Shown piece after piece: positions 1 to 13,615 of a DNA stretch of 64,000 nt. Origin of the DNA: Spinellus fusiger (Eukaryota; Mucoromycota; Mucoromycetes; Mucorales; Phycomycetaceae). Position numbers and translations under genes: made by a program. Each line of letters starts with the position of its first letter. Position 1 is the first letter of the stretch. The stretch is taken from contig JALLLS010000040.1 in NCBI GenBank assembly GCA_025094145.1, positions 1 through 64,000 of the forward strand. The letters run 5' to 3'. The notes under the pieces are model-generated. The model had not been told where the DNA came from. It did not search any database and saw nothing but the letters and a program-made list of their open reading frames with translations.

Positions 1-1001
1 ACCACCTTAAATGAACAACATCAAGATGTTTTACCACTGTCGGTCTTTACAGTACATGTTAAGATAGGATGTGGGTTTGCTTTCTCTTTTTTTTATCGAC
101 ACTAACAATGAACCAAAATAAAAAAGGGTACTCTTTCACAGTTCTTTATATTTGACTTATGACAGAGTAGATTGTATAATGAAAAATCAATAGAAGCCAT
201 CACCACATATAGTATGGAGATTCAATCTAGTGACAGTGAAATATAAAATATCAAGGATAGTATGCAGAACGTGTCTTATAAAATGATAAACAGCAGAATA
301 TAGATATAATTGTCTGGCCATTATTATCTTATCTTAAATTTTTTTTTAAAAAAAAAAAAGTTGGTTAGTTTCGGATCTTTGGACTTATACAGAAGTAGCA
401 CAAAACCAATGATATGATTTTTTCCCATTTTATTTTTTACTTTAATTTTTTAAAATAAGTGTGTATGATACAAATATAACTTAGTTTTCATTTTTTACAT
501 GAGTTCAATTGTTTTTGTCACCAGGAATATTCCTATTGATGAATCAGAATCTAATAGTCATCACTGTAACATATATTGATACTAGTGAAATCTTCTGAAG
601 AAAACTACACTAAGGCCAATTGGGGATATTTCCATGAAAGGAAAAAATAAAAAATAAAAGTAGACAGAAAGATGGACGGAGACTATACTAACAGACATTG
701 AATTTACCACTTTGTAGCAACCCAGCTCTACTTCCATGGGTTGATTCCCAAATCAATATAATTAAGAATAGCTATAGAACAGTCAACTATATCCAAAACA
801 TGTTCATAAGTTCAAATGATACGATTATTCACGCTTAAACTACATATTAAGCATTCATCTATATTAAACACAGTCTTTTGTAAATTTATTTACCAATAAT
901 ATACTTAGTTTTTTTTTTATTTAAAATTGCATTTTTAGAAGCATGAAAAGGAAAGGGAAAAAGATGATTTTAAAGGTTGGCAACTCACCAATAGTGTCCA
1001 A
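1..1001. other. AT-rich intergenic region
   Basis: I see no gene here. The sequence is AT-rich with homopolymer runs (for example poly-A/T near 340-360) and no reading frame that looks protein-coding. It lies downstream of RAT1, which is read leftwards and stops at 1002-1004, so the part next to 1000 should contain the RAT1 3' UTR and polyadenylation region. Confidence 0.6.
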
Positions 1002-4000
1002 CTAGTATGGATAATAGTTACTCTGACCACGATTGTTTCCACCATACCCACCACCGCGTCCACCACCGCGTCCACCTCCGCCGCTGCCTCCTATACCACC
1101 TCTGCCTCTGCCTCTTGTAGGCCCAGCTCCAGGTCCTCCTCCACCTCTATAGCCTCCATAGCCTTGGGTTTGTTGGTAGCCTCCATGATTTCCTTGCTGA
1201 TAGTGGCCCCCTTGACCTCCACCACGGTATCCTCCTCTTCCACCGCCATAAGACTCATTAAGATTATAGCCATGGTTATTATAACCTCCATTGTATCCTC
1301 CCCACTGCTGCTGTGGTGGTGGGGGAGGACCTCCATGCATGTAAGGGTCATGGTAGCCGCCTTGGTAGCCACCACCCCAATTGCCACGACCACGTGCATC
1401 GCCTTGATTGCCATGGTTATAAAATGGATCTACTGGGTAACGTGCACCATCCTCATAATTGCCACCGCCATAGCCACCTCTACCACGGCCACGGTTTCCA
1501 TGACGAAGATTGTTGCTATAGAGATAGATAGATGGATAAATAAATATTTATATATAAGATTTACTGTATAGATCATAGTCTTTATCTTACTGATCACGGT
1601 ATTCTTCCAAATGTTGTATCTGAGGCGTCCAACCACGTCTGTTGTAGGCGCCATGGCGCTCTGTCTTCTCAAAGGTGGCAAGTTGTATATCTTCAAAGTC
1701 CAGAACAGGTTTACACAGCTTGACATTTCGCAGCAGATGTGTCATAAAGATGTAGTTTGGAGGTACTTCAGGGATGTTATAGACAACACTATAGATACAT
1801 TCTAGTAAGCATATGCAGTAATAAAGAGAAGAAAAGAAAGAAAAAAGAAAGCCAATACGTTACCTAATGGATTTATCATTGGCAATGTCAGGAAGATCAT
1901 GACTGGGTAAAGGACTACGCAGGGTGCTTCGAGGAATACATTCAATGTCTTTGTCCACAGTGCCTGTCATGCCATCACTAAGACGAGAATCCAATTTCAA
2001 GGGTTCACTGCTGGTTCTTATTGCGTACACTGTGCTGATAGACTCGTACAGTTTATGAGATTCACCCACAAACAGAATAGCAGGACCTTCTGAGTTTCGC
2101 TGTACTTCTTCCTCTGTGAGTAAATGATATGCTGTGTTCATAGCCTCCAAGAGCCGTCCAGGGTCAATAAAAGGTAGCTTCACCACACCTATTATACGTT
2201 GAAGTATTAACATACTATGACACTAGTATTGTCTTTACCCTGCCAATCCCATTTCTTGCCATCCATATCCACTTCAAAGTCTGTAGGATAGAAATCAATA
2301 ATAGGAGATTGTTCGTCTGTCATCAACTCGTGGAATGGTACAGGAATATGATCACGACTAATCATCCATTATTACTCTATAGGCCAATGCTTTGATATTT
2401 CTTCCTTGATAACATACCTTGCAGCAGGCAAGACACCCATCAACTGTTCAAAGGGTCGAAGGGGTGTACTCAGATCAAATTTGATATCAAACGAGCTTAT
2501 GTTGGTGAAGTTGGATGCCATAGGTGCATAGTGGTATGGATAATACCATGACCATGATACACAACCCTATGCACTGTATAAGTCATTGCCCTAACAAAGA
2601 TATGGTATCTCCTTTTTGCTTACCTTGTAGTAATATTTAAACACCCAGCAAAGTCCCTCACAGTAAGACTTGACAATACTAGATTATACATTAGCCCCAC
2701 CACAGGTACGGTATACTTACTTTTGAATAGCTTCATGGTCATCCAATTGGTAGCCAAACTTAAGATTGTAATAGCGTTCTTTCCATCCATTTTCCCAGAG
2801 ACTAATAGAGAATTAAGGCTGTATGTCTTGTCAGTAAAAGACTTACCGTACAGCATCGTCAGGCTCACGTTCCTTTGCTAGTTCTTCTGCTGCCTTTTTA
2901 TCAGCGGCTACTTTCATCAAGATGGCTCTTCCTGCTGCCTCTAGATCAACAGGCGGCGCCTCTTCTGGCTTGGTTTCCACAACATCTGCTTCTGATTCAG
3001 CATTCACTTCCTCCATGGGTGCTGTCTCTGCATCTACAATGGATTGTGCAGTGGGATCTACAATAGGATCTACAATAGGATCTGCAGTGGATTCTGTCTC
3101 TTCCAGCACATCTGCTTCGTCTGCCTTTCTCTTTACACCTCTCTCAGTCTCGAGTGCTTCAGTTGATTCTGCTACTGGAGTCGATTCCATGAGCTGTGCT
3201 TTGAATGCAGCAGCAGCTGTCTGATTTGCCAATCTTAATTCTGCTCTGTTAGCTACCACTTCACTATTCGACATGCCAGAATGATAGTTATTCACAGGTG
3301 CAGCTGTCATTTCTCCAAAATCAGGACCTCTTGCAAACCGTGCCTCTTCTTCTTTGCGTCTTATATTCTCCAATTTTCTTCGCTTGGCTCCTTTTGCCCG
3401 TCGTTCATCCTCTGTCACCACCCACAGCATGAGTGCCACAATCAACCCACACCACTTGTACACAACTTACTCTCTTTTCTCTCGATGAAGATAGAATCCT
3501 CCATTTTGCCCAATTCATGCACCATGACTTGTACTTTCTTTAAATCTACCTAGAGACCATTTACATAATAATAAACATACTGTTCTAGCCACTACGCACG
3601 CATTACCTCTCCATTGTGGGTCATATAGCCGCCCATCACAGGCATCACTTGTTTCCATAACAGACTGAGGGTGCTGATAGCACCTTCTCTGATCTCAAGA
3701 GAAGGCAGGTGAGGTAAGAAATCGTTACCAACAAAGAAACACATAAACACCCAGTCATCAATAGCACGCTCCAGATCCCAGGGAACACCAGGGACACTGA
3801 ACTTGAGAGCATGTTCAAGATACTCTCTCAAGACATTCACATGCAGGAACACATAAGGCTTTTGTTCTGTCTTTTTCTCCTTTTCAGGTGCTTCTCCATG
3901 GACAGTAGGAGCGTTGGCTGTTCCCCAGAGTGAGTCAATCCCATGTTCTGTACTCATGTTCTGGTACCTACCACTACACTCTGCTGCTGTATGTCCTGGT

Positions 4001-4156
4001 TTCTTACAAACAAAACAGGCCTGCTTCTTTCCTTGCTGAACAAAGACATCTTCACGCAGAATCTTAAAGTGAGGCTCGTGTGTACCAAGGGCCAACATGA
4101 TAAGATCAGCATCCTACAGAGCAGTGAGTCGCCTATCCTTTCATCTAATGTATCTA

Positions 4157-4236
<80 letters not shown>

Positions 4237-5304
4237 ATCTATATGTTTACCAGTCCATAGATAACATGTGATGTGTTGGGGTTGTGTTCTGGACGTGATC
4301 TTTGTGTGCGGATGTATTCCATCATCTTATGCTCTCCCTCACCAGGCACAGTAGCATCTGACAAGACCACTTTAAGCTACTACCATTAGCCCACTCTCTT
4401 TTTTGTTTTTTTTTGTTTTTTGTTTTCCTTTTCTCCTTGCTTACATCTTTCCATAGAGGATCACTGTTTTGTTTGGCAGCAATATGGTAATGCAAACACG
4501 TTGCCAAATGAGCCATAAAGGGTGTTCCGGGTGTAATGCAATTAGAGTCGAAATGTTTCTTCTTGGGTGCTAACTGGTGCTGCTGTCCAATGGCTAAACA
4601 GAAATGAGTCTCTTATAGATAGATCTCCAGAGAAAAAAGAAAAGAAAATAGATTCCTTTTTTTTAATACCTCTCAACTCTTCAGCTACTCTTTCGGATGC
4701 TTCTCTTTCAATAGCAGCCAATTGTGAAGCACGGAAACGACGAGCCCGCTGTTGGTTCATCTTGGCACGAGGAGCTACACCGTCTGTAGAATGCTCAAGT
4801 GTGAGTCTTTGCAAAACAAAACAAAACAAAAGAAGAGAGAGAGAGACTCGCGTTTTCCTTACCAATGGCTATGTAGAGTACTTTTCTTGGACGCACAATA
4901 TCCACAATGCGATCAAGATAGTCAAAGATATCAATCATCATATCGTCCTCTGTCTCGGGTGCAGGCTAGTACTATGGAGTGAGTCTCTTTCTACTGTAGA
5001 TTCTTTCTTTTTTTCTTTTTCTTTTTCTTTTTTACTTTCACTCCTCTCACTTACCTTGTCTTCAGGATGACAGCATGGATGAATAATGCCGTTCATATCC
5101 AGGTATAGGTTATCAAACTCTTCACCATTAGGGTTGGGTTTAGTAGTATCCACAGGAATGAGAAGACCGTTGATGATCTTTGCCTGTTCTTCAATGACTT
5201 GACTAGCCACCTTTGGGAACTTATCCGAAAGCCATCTTATCCAATGATTAAGAATGGTTGTGGCAGAACCTTCTTTCCTACCTGAAGAAAGCTGGAACCC
5301 CCAT
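1002..5304 (-). CDS. RAT1: 5'-3' exoribonuclease 2 (Rat1/Xrn2)
   Basis: Nuclear 5'-3' exoribonuclease that degrades 5'-monophosphorylated RNA and acts in RNA polymerase II torpedo termination and rRNA processing (family knowledge). A short first exon at 5282-5304 encodes MGVPAFFR; after a ~46 nt intron the protein continues [16 protein letters not shown], which fixes the start. Later exons show the XRN hallmarks [12 protein letters not shown], then [15 protein letters not shown] and [18 protein letters not shown] (about 4750-4970), which carry the acidic catalytic residues. A CCHC zinc knuckle ([14 protein letters not shown], about 3990-4050) is typical of Rat1/Xrn2 and absent from cytoplasmic Xrn1. 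The C-terminus is a Gly/Tyr/Arg-rich tail ending NYYPY (1002-1340). There are roughly a dozen exons; one intron holds a long CTAT microsatellite. It is divergent from YHM2. Exact internal exon borders were not all resolved. Confidence 0.93.
4151..4236. repeat. (CTAT)n microsatellite
   Basis: About twenty copies of the tetranucleotide CTAT in an uninterrupted run, inside an intron of RAT1. It is likely to be length-polymorphic. No function is apparent. Confidence 0.95.
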
Positions 5305-6019
5305 AGACACTAATGAGCTGTTTCTTGTGAGCAAGGGATCAAAGAACCTTGCTGCTAATTCATATCAAATAGACTGCTAAGTGACGGCTAAATTGAGGGA
5401 TGGTTTTCAGTAGGCCTTCACGCGTCGTCACAAAGGCCTATAGGAGGTGTTTCATGGGTTGTTATGTTGAGACTGCTTTCAATGTCGACTGATGTCTGCT
5501 GATATGAACGAGCCCACTCTGCCATGATATCTCTTGACTGGTATGCCTGGCTAATTCCATGTCTCTTTCTTATCCAATGAGAATTCAGTTCTTATCCAAT
5601 GAGAATCCACTACTAGGTGTCCTATAGTTACCTCTCTGTTCTCTCTTATTTCTCTTATTTCTCTTATTTCTCTTATATCTCTGTGTGTGTGTGTGTTCTG
5701 ATTGGACACAACTCTCTGCTTTAACCACTGCCAAAACTGCTGCCACCGCCAAAACTCGTGTCTGTAGGAACCTCCAGAGCGCAGTGGTTGCAGAAGTGTA
5801 CGACCCATCCCAACACAAAAAAGGGTTGGGTTGTGTAACCTATGGAGTGGGGACAACTCGCCCACCCAAGACGGTTCCTTCCACTCTTGCCCCAGTGTTA
5901 CACAAGACACTTCACTATAAGAGATGCAGTGACGCCAGGTCCCAAGGGATGTCCGCGTGTTTTCCAGTTTCTTCCTCTTTCCCACTTGCTCCACTTTCTT
6001 CCTTGTCCATTTCTCTCTC
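5305..6019. promoter_or_regulatory. divergent RAT1/YHM2 promoter region
   Basis: Region of 715 bp between the divergent start codons of RAT1 (-) and YHM2 (+). The 15-mer TTATCCAATGAGAAT occurs twice about 20 bp apart (about 5570-5606), giving two CCAAT boxes. A TATA-like CACTATAAGAG lies near 5910, followed by a pyrimidine-rich stretch up to the YHM2 ATG, as expected for a fungal 5' UTR. A GT dinucleotide run lies at 5683-5697. Open frames here look non-coding. Regulatory roles are inferred from position and motif only. Confidence 0.5.
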
Positions 6020-7237
6020 ATGGCTCCTCTTGCTTCTATTTCAAACAGCACATCTCTCGAGAAAAAGCCAGTTTCATGGAATAACTTGGCCTTGGGAGCA
6101 GGTAGCAATGAAAGATAAAAATAGATAAAGAAGAATGGTGATTGACTGTATAAGATAAGCTCTCAATCTGTTTGAGGTGTCTTCTCTTGGTCAGCCCTTT
6201 GAAGTGCTCAAGACACAGATGGCCGCCAACAGATCACAGAGCATTGGCACTGCCTTTCGATCTGTATGGCAACGAGGAGGTGTCCGTGGGTTTTATCAGG
6301 GATTGATTCCTTGGGCATGGATCGAAGGTAAGCGTGTGGGCGGAGAAGCAGCAGAGAAGCGGCAGATGGATTGACACGAGCAGCCTCCACCAAGGGCGCC
6401 GTTCTTCTCTTCACTGCCTCTGAAGCAGAATACTACGCAAGAGCAGCAGGTGCCAGTCCCTTCTTGGTAGGTGTGGAGGGAGGCGTTGGATGCTCTTACT
6501 TAGTATGTTAGGCTGGTATCTTTGGAGGCATGGCAGGAGGCATTGCTCAAGCCTACTCTACCATGGGATTCTGTACTTTTATGAAGACAGTAGAAGTGAC
6601 TCGCCACAAGTCAGGTAAAGAGAATAAAGAGAATAAAGAGAATAAAGAGAATAAAGAGAGAGGCATCGACTGATCTCTTCTGTCCTCTAGGCGCACATGT
6701 ATCCACCTTTAGAATTGCCGCTGACATCTACAAGAAAGAAGGGTTTATGGGCATCAACAAGGGAGTGAATGCAGTGGCTGTGCGTCAATGCACCAACTGG
6801 GCCTCCCGCTTTGGTATTACTCGCTTTACACAGGACTACATTATCAAATCTCGCTACGGAGATTCTCCCGATGCCCATTTACAAGCAACTGCATTGGATA
6901 AGGCATTGGCCTCTATTGTTGGTGGCTCTCTTTCTTGCTGGAATCAGCCTATTGAGGTGATCCGTATTGAGATGCAGAGCCAGGTGGAAAGACCGGGCCG
7001 TCCCAAGAATCTTACCATTGTCACAGCCTTCAAGTATATCTATGCTGAGCACGGTGCCAAGGGTCTGTTCAAAGGAGTTGTGCCTCGTATTGGGCTTGGT
7101 GTTTGGCAAACAATGTGCATGGTGGCATTGGGTAAGTCATTGAGGGTGCTCTGTAGAATGCGAATTCGAATGTCTTGACTCATCTTTGTTGTTGCATTGT
7201 AGGTGATTATTTTAAGGAGTTCTTTGGTACAAAATAA
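6020..7237 (+). CDS. YHM2: mitochondrial citrate/2-oxoglutarate carrier (Yhm2-like)
   Basis: Mitochondrial carrier family protein of about 300 residues that in yeast exchanges citrate for oxoglutarate across the inner membrane and also binds mtDNA (family knowledge). The start [20 protein letters not shown] leads across a ~60 nt intron into [23 protein letters not shown] (first carrier repeat, PFEVLK). After further introns come [19 protein letters not shown], then [33 protein letters not shown], then [22 protein letters not shown], and [14 protein letters not shown] (third repeat). The last short exon encodes [10 protein letters not shown] and the stop. The substitution of the usual PxD/E signature residues and the GINKGVNA block match the Yhm2 subfamily rather than other carriers. 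Five or more introns; the one near 6615-6690 contains AGAATAA tandem repeats. NRK1 and the mitochondrial S12 gene follow on the same strand. Confidence 0.92.
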
Positions 7238-7699
7238 TCATAAATCCCGTTAGATCTATTCAACACACACACACACACTCTTTCCTTTTTTTTTCATTCT
7301 TTTTATTTCATTTTCAATAACATATCTCTACGTACACGCACATGAAGATATGTTTATGCAAATGTTGGTGTCTATGTTTTAGTGTTGTATTTAGTGTCTA
7401 TATCGCTGTTATTATATATCTATATATAAATATATATAAATATTAGTGTAGGTTGCATTTGGTGTTATTATAAGCTGTATCGAGTGTTATTATAGCCATC
7501 ATCATAATAATTGTTATCAGCATAGTTATCAGCATAGTTATCAGCATAGTTATCAGAGCGTGTTATTTTTATAGCTAGTGGGACCTGCCCAGAGGTAAGG
7601 GGGTCTTCCTTTGTAAGAGGGATGAAGTAAGCACTGTCTCTTTCCGCACGTGACACTTATAGCGAGGGGCTCAGCACAATCCCTCTTGGTCTGTTTATT
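7238..7699. other. intergenic region with 13-bp tandem repeat
   Basis: Between YHM2 and NRK1. It contains a CA run (7265-7276), AT-rich DNA, and about four tandem copies of the 13-mer AGTTATCAGCATA between about 7513 and 7558. It should hold the YHM2 3' UTR and the NRK1 promoter. No gene is seen. Confidence 0.5.
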
Positions 7700-8655
7700 A
7701 TGAAGTCTGTTTATATTCTGGGCATAAGGCAAGTTGCACTCACAGTAGAAAATAGCCACTCACTCCATGCAATAGTGGACCCTCATGCTCTGGAAAGACG
7801 GTAATGAGTGCCAGCCCCACCTCATGACTAACCCATAGCAGACTCTCACAAAGATACTCCATCGACTGCTCAAGAACTCGGTGGTTATTTACCAGGATGA
7901 CTATTTCAAGGTAACTCATCTGTGTTCTCTCTCACAAACAAAAGGAGACCTCAAAGGAGTCTGTTCACTGATATCCTGCCCCTACAAAGACCGATGACCA
8001 AATTCCTATGGACCCAGCTACTCAACTGGCCAACTGGGACTGCCCTGATGCCATTGACTTTCCTGCCCTGATAGATACCATACACTATGCACGCACACAT
8101 CAGGGAGAGTTGCCTTTTAACAAGCGTTCTCAAGAAATCCACAACGCCCATGACGGTGCTCTTTATATCTCAGCTGCCATGTTGAGTTCATTAGAAGCGT
8201 ATGTTTCTGCCCTTCCTCAGGGCATGCACTATGTTCTGGTGGATGGATTCATGCTGTATGGGGACAGTGCTTTGTATGCTGAATTCGACAAGCGTCTCTT
8301 TATCACTGCTTCCTATGACACTCTCAAACAGCGTAGAGAGAGCAGAACAGGCTACACCACCATAGAAGGTAAGCTTCATGTCGTCTATTAAGGAAGGACT
8401 TTTCTACCTACCCACCTTACCCACCTTACTTACCTATTCTATCTAGGGTTTTGGGCAGATCCTCCTGGCTATTTTGACATGATTGTATGGCCACAGTTTC
8501 TGAAATGGAACAAGCACTTGTTTGCCAGTGACAGTGTGAATACCATTGCCCAGAACATAGCTAGAGAAGTATTGGTGATTGACACAGACCAACACTCTAT
8601 TGATACCACAGCCAACATTGCTGTGCAAGCCTTTGTCCAAGCTTTGACGCAATAA
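7700..8655 (+). CDS. NRK1: nicotinamide riboside kinase
   Basis: Phosphorylates nicotinamide riboside to NMN in NAD+ salvage (family knowledge). Splicing gives MKSVYILGISGPSCSGKTTL, a textbook Nrk N-terminus with the P-loop GPSCSGKT. The first intron (7729-7775) appears to be GC-AG: exon 1 ends ATAAG and the intron starts GCAAGT. A second intron with acceptor ATAGCAG yields GKTTLTKILHRLLKNSVVIYQDDYFK, then a third leads to TDDQIPMDPATQLANWDCPDAIDF. The lid and C-terminal part read LFITASYDTLKQRRESRTGY and, after a ~65 nt intron, FWADPPGYFDMIVWPQFLKWN, both characteristic of the family. Length is about 230 residues, as expected. The gene ends only 94 bp before the mitochondrial S12 start codon. 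No broken residues were seen. Confidence 0.92.
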
Positions 8656-8749
8656 AAATATGTGACCGGTCCACGTGACACGGACCACAACAATAACAAC
8701 AAGAAAACAAGTGTTGGGTTTACTTCCTTGTTTTCATTTGATAGGAAGA

Positions 8750-9403
8750 ATGCAGGCCTTGCGAACAGCCTTTGCTCAATGGCAGCCACTGGCACAAAAG
8801 ACAGCTGTACAAAGGATACCTGTACAAAAGACACTGATGTTGCGTGCTGCTTTCCACAGTGCACCTCTTCGTCAGTGGAAGCCTGTGTCTTCCCTCCTTC
8901 CTCACTCTTCCTTTTCTCTCTCCTCCCTTCCCTCTGTGCCTGCTCGGATAGAACACAAGGCAGGCATGGCAACACTCAACCAAGTGATTCGTAAATGTCG
9001 AAAGTCAAAGTCAAAGTTCAGCAAGACACCTGCTCTGGAAAACTGTTACCAGCGCAAGGGTGTTTGCAATAAAGTGTATACGACCAAGCCAAAGAAGCCC
9101 AACTCAGCTGTCAGAAAGGTAGCCCGTGTGAAGCTCACCAACGGCAAGGTCGTCACTGCCTATATTCCTGGTGAAGGACACAATTTACAGGAGCACTCTG
9201 TGGTCTTGGTGCGTGGTGGGCGTGTGCCTGATTTGCCCGGTGTGCGTTATCATCTTGTCCGTGGTGCATTGGATCTTCAGGGAGTAGCTACACGCACCAC
9301 CAGTCGATCAAAGTATGGAAGTAAGTGTGTTTATTGATAGAGATATAAAAGAGCACAGTGACTTACTCTAGTGGCTATAGCCAAGAAACCCACCAAGGCC
9401 TAA
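8750..9403 (+). CDS. MRPS12: mitochondrial small-subunit ribosomal protein uS12
   Basis: Component of the mitochondrial ribosome decoding centre. The first ~70 residues ([15 protein letters not shown]...) are rich in Arg, Ala and Ser and look like a mitochondrial import presequence. They are followed by [25 protein letters not shown] and the diagnostic [18 protein letters not shown] and [20 protein letters not shown] blocks of uS12. The single intron (about 9319-9380, GTAAGT...TATAG) joins SKYG to TKKPTKA and the TAA at 9401-9403; without splicing the frame would end in a non-homologous SKCVY. About 198 residues. The promoter must fit in the 94 bp after NRK1 or lie within it. Confidence 0.93.
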
Positions 9404-9757
9404 TTGTTCTCACTACTCAAGCACTGCTTCACCACTACTCCATTGTCTATGTGTATTCAACCTTTCTATGTAATAATACAAGAGATGTATTGTTTAGTAA
9501 AAAGGAAGAAAAGGAAAGACATCTTTCCCACTCTAACACCTCATCTTCAAATCTGCACCATAAAAAAGAAAAAAGAAAAAAGAAAGAACAACGTGTCCTA
9601 TGGATTGTAATGCTTACAAGGAGGATTTATTATAGTTTTTTGACTTGTCCAGTTTCGTTAGATTTGTACAGTACTTTGAATTTATATAGCCAGAGAGAAG
9701 AGAGAGAGAAGAGAGAGAGAAAGAGAGAGAGAGAAGAGAGAAGAGATACAAATCTTC
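9404..9757. other. convergent 3' region of MRPS12 and RVB1
   Basis: 354 bp between two convergent stop codons. It contains a GA-rich tract (about 9692-9745, AGAGAG repeats) and A-rich stretches, consistent with back-to-back 3' UTRs. No gene is seen. Confidence 0.5.
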
Positions 9758-11453
<1,696 letters not shown>

Positions 11454-11641
11454 AGCGTAGTGTGGAGGGTGTGCAGCGGAGTAGAATCAACAAGAGACTC
11501 AATAGAAAAAAATATCAGTTCGTCATTGTGACTGTACTGCTTTTTTTTTTTTTTTTGTAAAGGAGACTGAGCTCGGATTTATTGTGAAAATCTAATTAGG
11601 TAACTAAAAGAGAATCACTATCTATTTTTTGTTTTATGGAA

Positions 11642-12628
11642 TTAGGGCTTGGAGGAGAGCGGAGCCTTTTGTGGGGGATTGACCAGATCCATTTCAGCAG
11701 TGAACTTGTTGTAGGAGTCTGGTGGCGGTGGAATAAAAGGAGCAGTGGTTGGGTGAGTTAAGGAAAGTGGATGTGAAAAGCCAATGAACTGGTCATCATG
11801 CAGTAGTCTGCGTAGAAGAGGTTCAAAGGCAAGACTGAAGAGGACTGGTGAGAGAAGATCTCCTTGGCGCAAATCTCTGGATTGTTTGACATGTCGAGAT
11901 AAATATCCATTGACATTCACTCTAATGTTAGTGGCAAAAAAAAAGAGGTTACGGATGCAGGTAATGAGTGGAAGGGGAAAACGAAAGTGATGGAGAACTT
12001 GGCATAGATAATCAGGATGGACCCTGTCGTAAGCCTTCTCCTGGTCCAACAAGAGTCCTATGGCTGGAGAGTTCTTGATACGTGCCTGCTGCATAATGGC
12101 CTTGGTAAGAAGACCGTTATCCGCGATGAACCGTCCACGAACAAAACCGGTTTGGTAGGGTGAAACAATGGTACCTGCAGCTGGGATCATACGGCCACTG
12201 ATCCACCTAGTGAAGACCTTGGCGTCGGTATTAATGAGAGCAATGGAGTACCAGTTCTTCAAGTCTGAAAGGTCTCCTTTCTTTGGTAACAAAGTGAGAC
12301 AAGTCTTTTGCCACGAGGCAGGGAAAATCCCAGAGAGAAGTGCCTGATTATATACTCTATCCACCAGGAAGGAGCAGGAGGGGTGGGTGATGATGAGAAC
12401 CAAAATCTCGTAAGGCAAGCCATCAGGGCCAGGACTACTGGTAGCTGGAGCACGAGAGGCAGCCAAACGGATCTCAGCTAGTGAAAAACGAGCGGAAAGG
12501 AGAGAAGACAAGGATGGATGGAGAGTGAGATCAGGGGGCATATGACATAGGAGGTCGTGGATGGCAGGGTCAGAAACAGGGTCGGGAGCATAGAGTTGGT
12601 CATAGAATGCTGCTGCTGCTTCTGTCAT
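11642..12628 (-). pseudogene. LINE reverse transcriptase, truncated
   Basis: RT domain with recognisable blocks: SSPGPDGLPYEIL (RT block 1), then FVRGRFIADNGLL, IGLLLDQEKAYDRV (first catalytic Asp in the LDQEKAYD box) and LRQGDLLSPVLFSLAFEPLL. The protein ends soon after, in a proline-rich non-homologous tail. The second catalytic motif (YADD-like), thumb, RNase-like and C-terminal zinc-binding parts are missing, so this copy cannot be active. Upstream coding (around 12640-12945, with a DTKYFHR-type linker in other frames) is frame-shifted. Confidence 0.85.
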
Positions 12629-12944
12629 ATCCTTGGGGTCTGTGCATAGGGTGTTTGGTCATAGGGTGGCATAGACTGGGCATATTCTTGCGGGATTGGC
12701 GGGTGGTAATGGTACACTTCAAATACCCAGCAGAGGTTTCTCCCTGCTCTCTCCAGTGTCAACCCACTTGGAGGGCTTGGGTCTCTACCCATTCTTTCTG
12801 GACAGACTGCAACATTTGTTCAATGGCTGGCAGCTGGAAGTTCTGGGAAGGAGAGTGGCGGAATTGGTGGATGAGGCAATCATGCTTGCTCTTTAAGAGT
12901 TTCTCTTGAGAGACAAGGTTGGTGGAGGGACAGCAGTTGAAGGA

Positions 12945-13615
12945 CTAGATGAAATGACGGACTGACTTCTTAAGGTTATCCCATTGGATCTGTGGAGACT
13001 CCATTGGTAATAAAGTTAAGAAGTAGTTAGTAATAAGCATATTGAGTTTGGTGGTGAAGGAAGAGTTATGGGCAAGACAAGGATTGGCACACCAGAGGCC
13101 TTTACCAAGGGCATGAGCAGCAGGGAAAAGAAAAGATGCAGATACCAAGCAATGGTCAGACCAATGCTGGTTGATGCATGTGACGGAGGCTGAGGAATGA
13201 AAAGAGAAGAGGTCGGGTGTGGTGAAGATGTAGTCGATGGTAGAAGAAGAAAAGGAACGGTGGAAGGTAGGAAGGGGTTTGTCACCATGGGCAGTAACAG
13301 AATCATTAAAGAATGACTCTATGTACCGTAACCATGGGATGGGTGCTTGTCTGGAAGAAGAGGTGGTGGAGGTGTATGAGTAATTGAAATCACCCAACAA
13401 CATAAAGTTAGAAGGGGATGAAGGAAGAAGGCGTCTGTTGGTAAGGAGAGAAGAAAGGAAAGTATAGCGATCTTTGCAAGTAGCCGGAGCATACAGCACG
13501 CAGATGCGGAAAGGAAGGAAGAACTTGTTGGCATGCACCACTGTAGCGGTAATGCAGCGGCCACAGAGGCTGAAAAGAGGGTTAATGAGTGTAATGTCAG
13601 AAGATAAGGATACAG
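12945..13615 (-). pseudogene. LINE AP-endonuclease-like domain, partial
   Basis: Exonuclease/endonuclease/phosphatase fold fragment. Visible blocks are ICVLYAPATCKDRY, FMLLGDFNYSY (GDFN motif), DYIFTTPDLF (DYIF) and NQHWSDHCLV (the SDH catalytic motif). The N-terminal portion with the first metal-binding Asn/Glu is absent, because the sequence begins mid-domain near 13615 where the 3' tail of a second LINE copy abuts it. Confidence 0.8.

Larger units (their letters stand above)
11642..13615 (-). mobile_element. degenerate LINE fragment (endonuclease + reverse transcriptase)
   Basis: Remnant of a non-LTR retrotransposon read leftwards. Part of an apurinic-type endonuclease (about 12945-13615) is followed by a frame-shifted linker and a reverse-transcriptase domain (11642-12628). 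Both ends are missing: the endonuclease starts mid-domain and the RT stops before its YxDD box. Loss of the 3' end is unusual for simple 5' truncation during target-primed reverse transcription and points to later deletion or rearrangement. At 13615 it joins the 3' end of another LINE copy. The left edge lies about 190 bp upstream of the RVB1 start. Confidence 0.85.

Noticed and set aside
5551..6108. 185-codon minus-strand frame between RAT1 and YHM2
   Set aside because: It overlaps the YHM2 first exon and promoter, has no recognisable motifs, and includes simple-sequence translation (EIREIREIRE).
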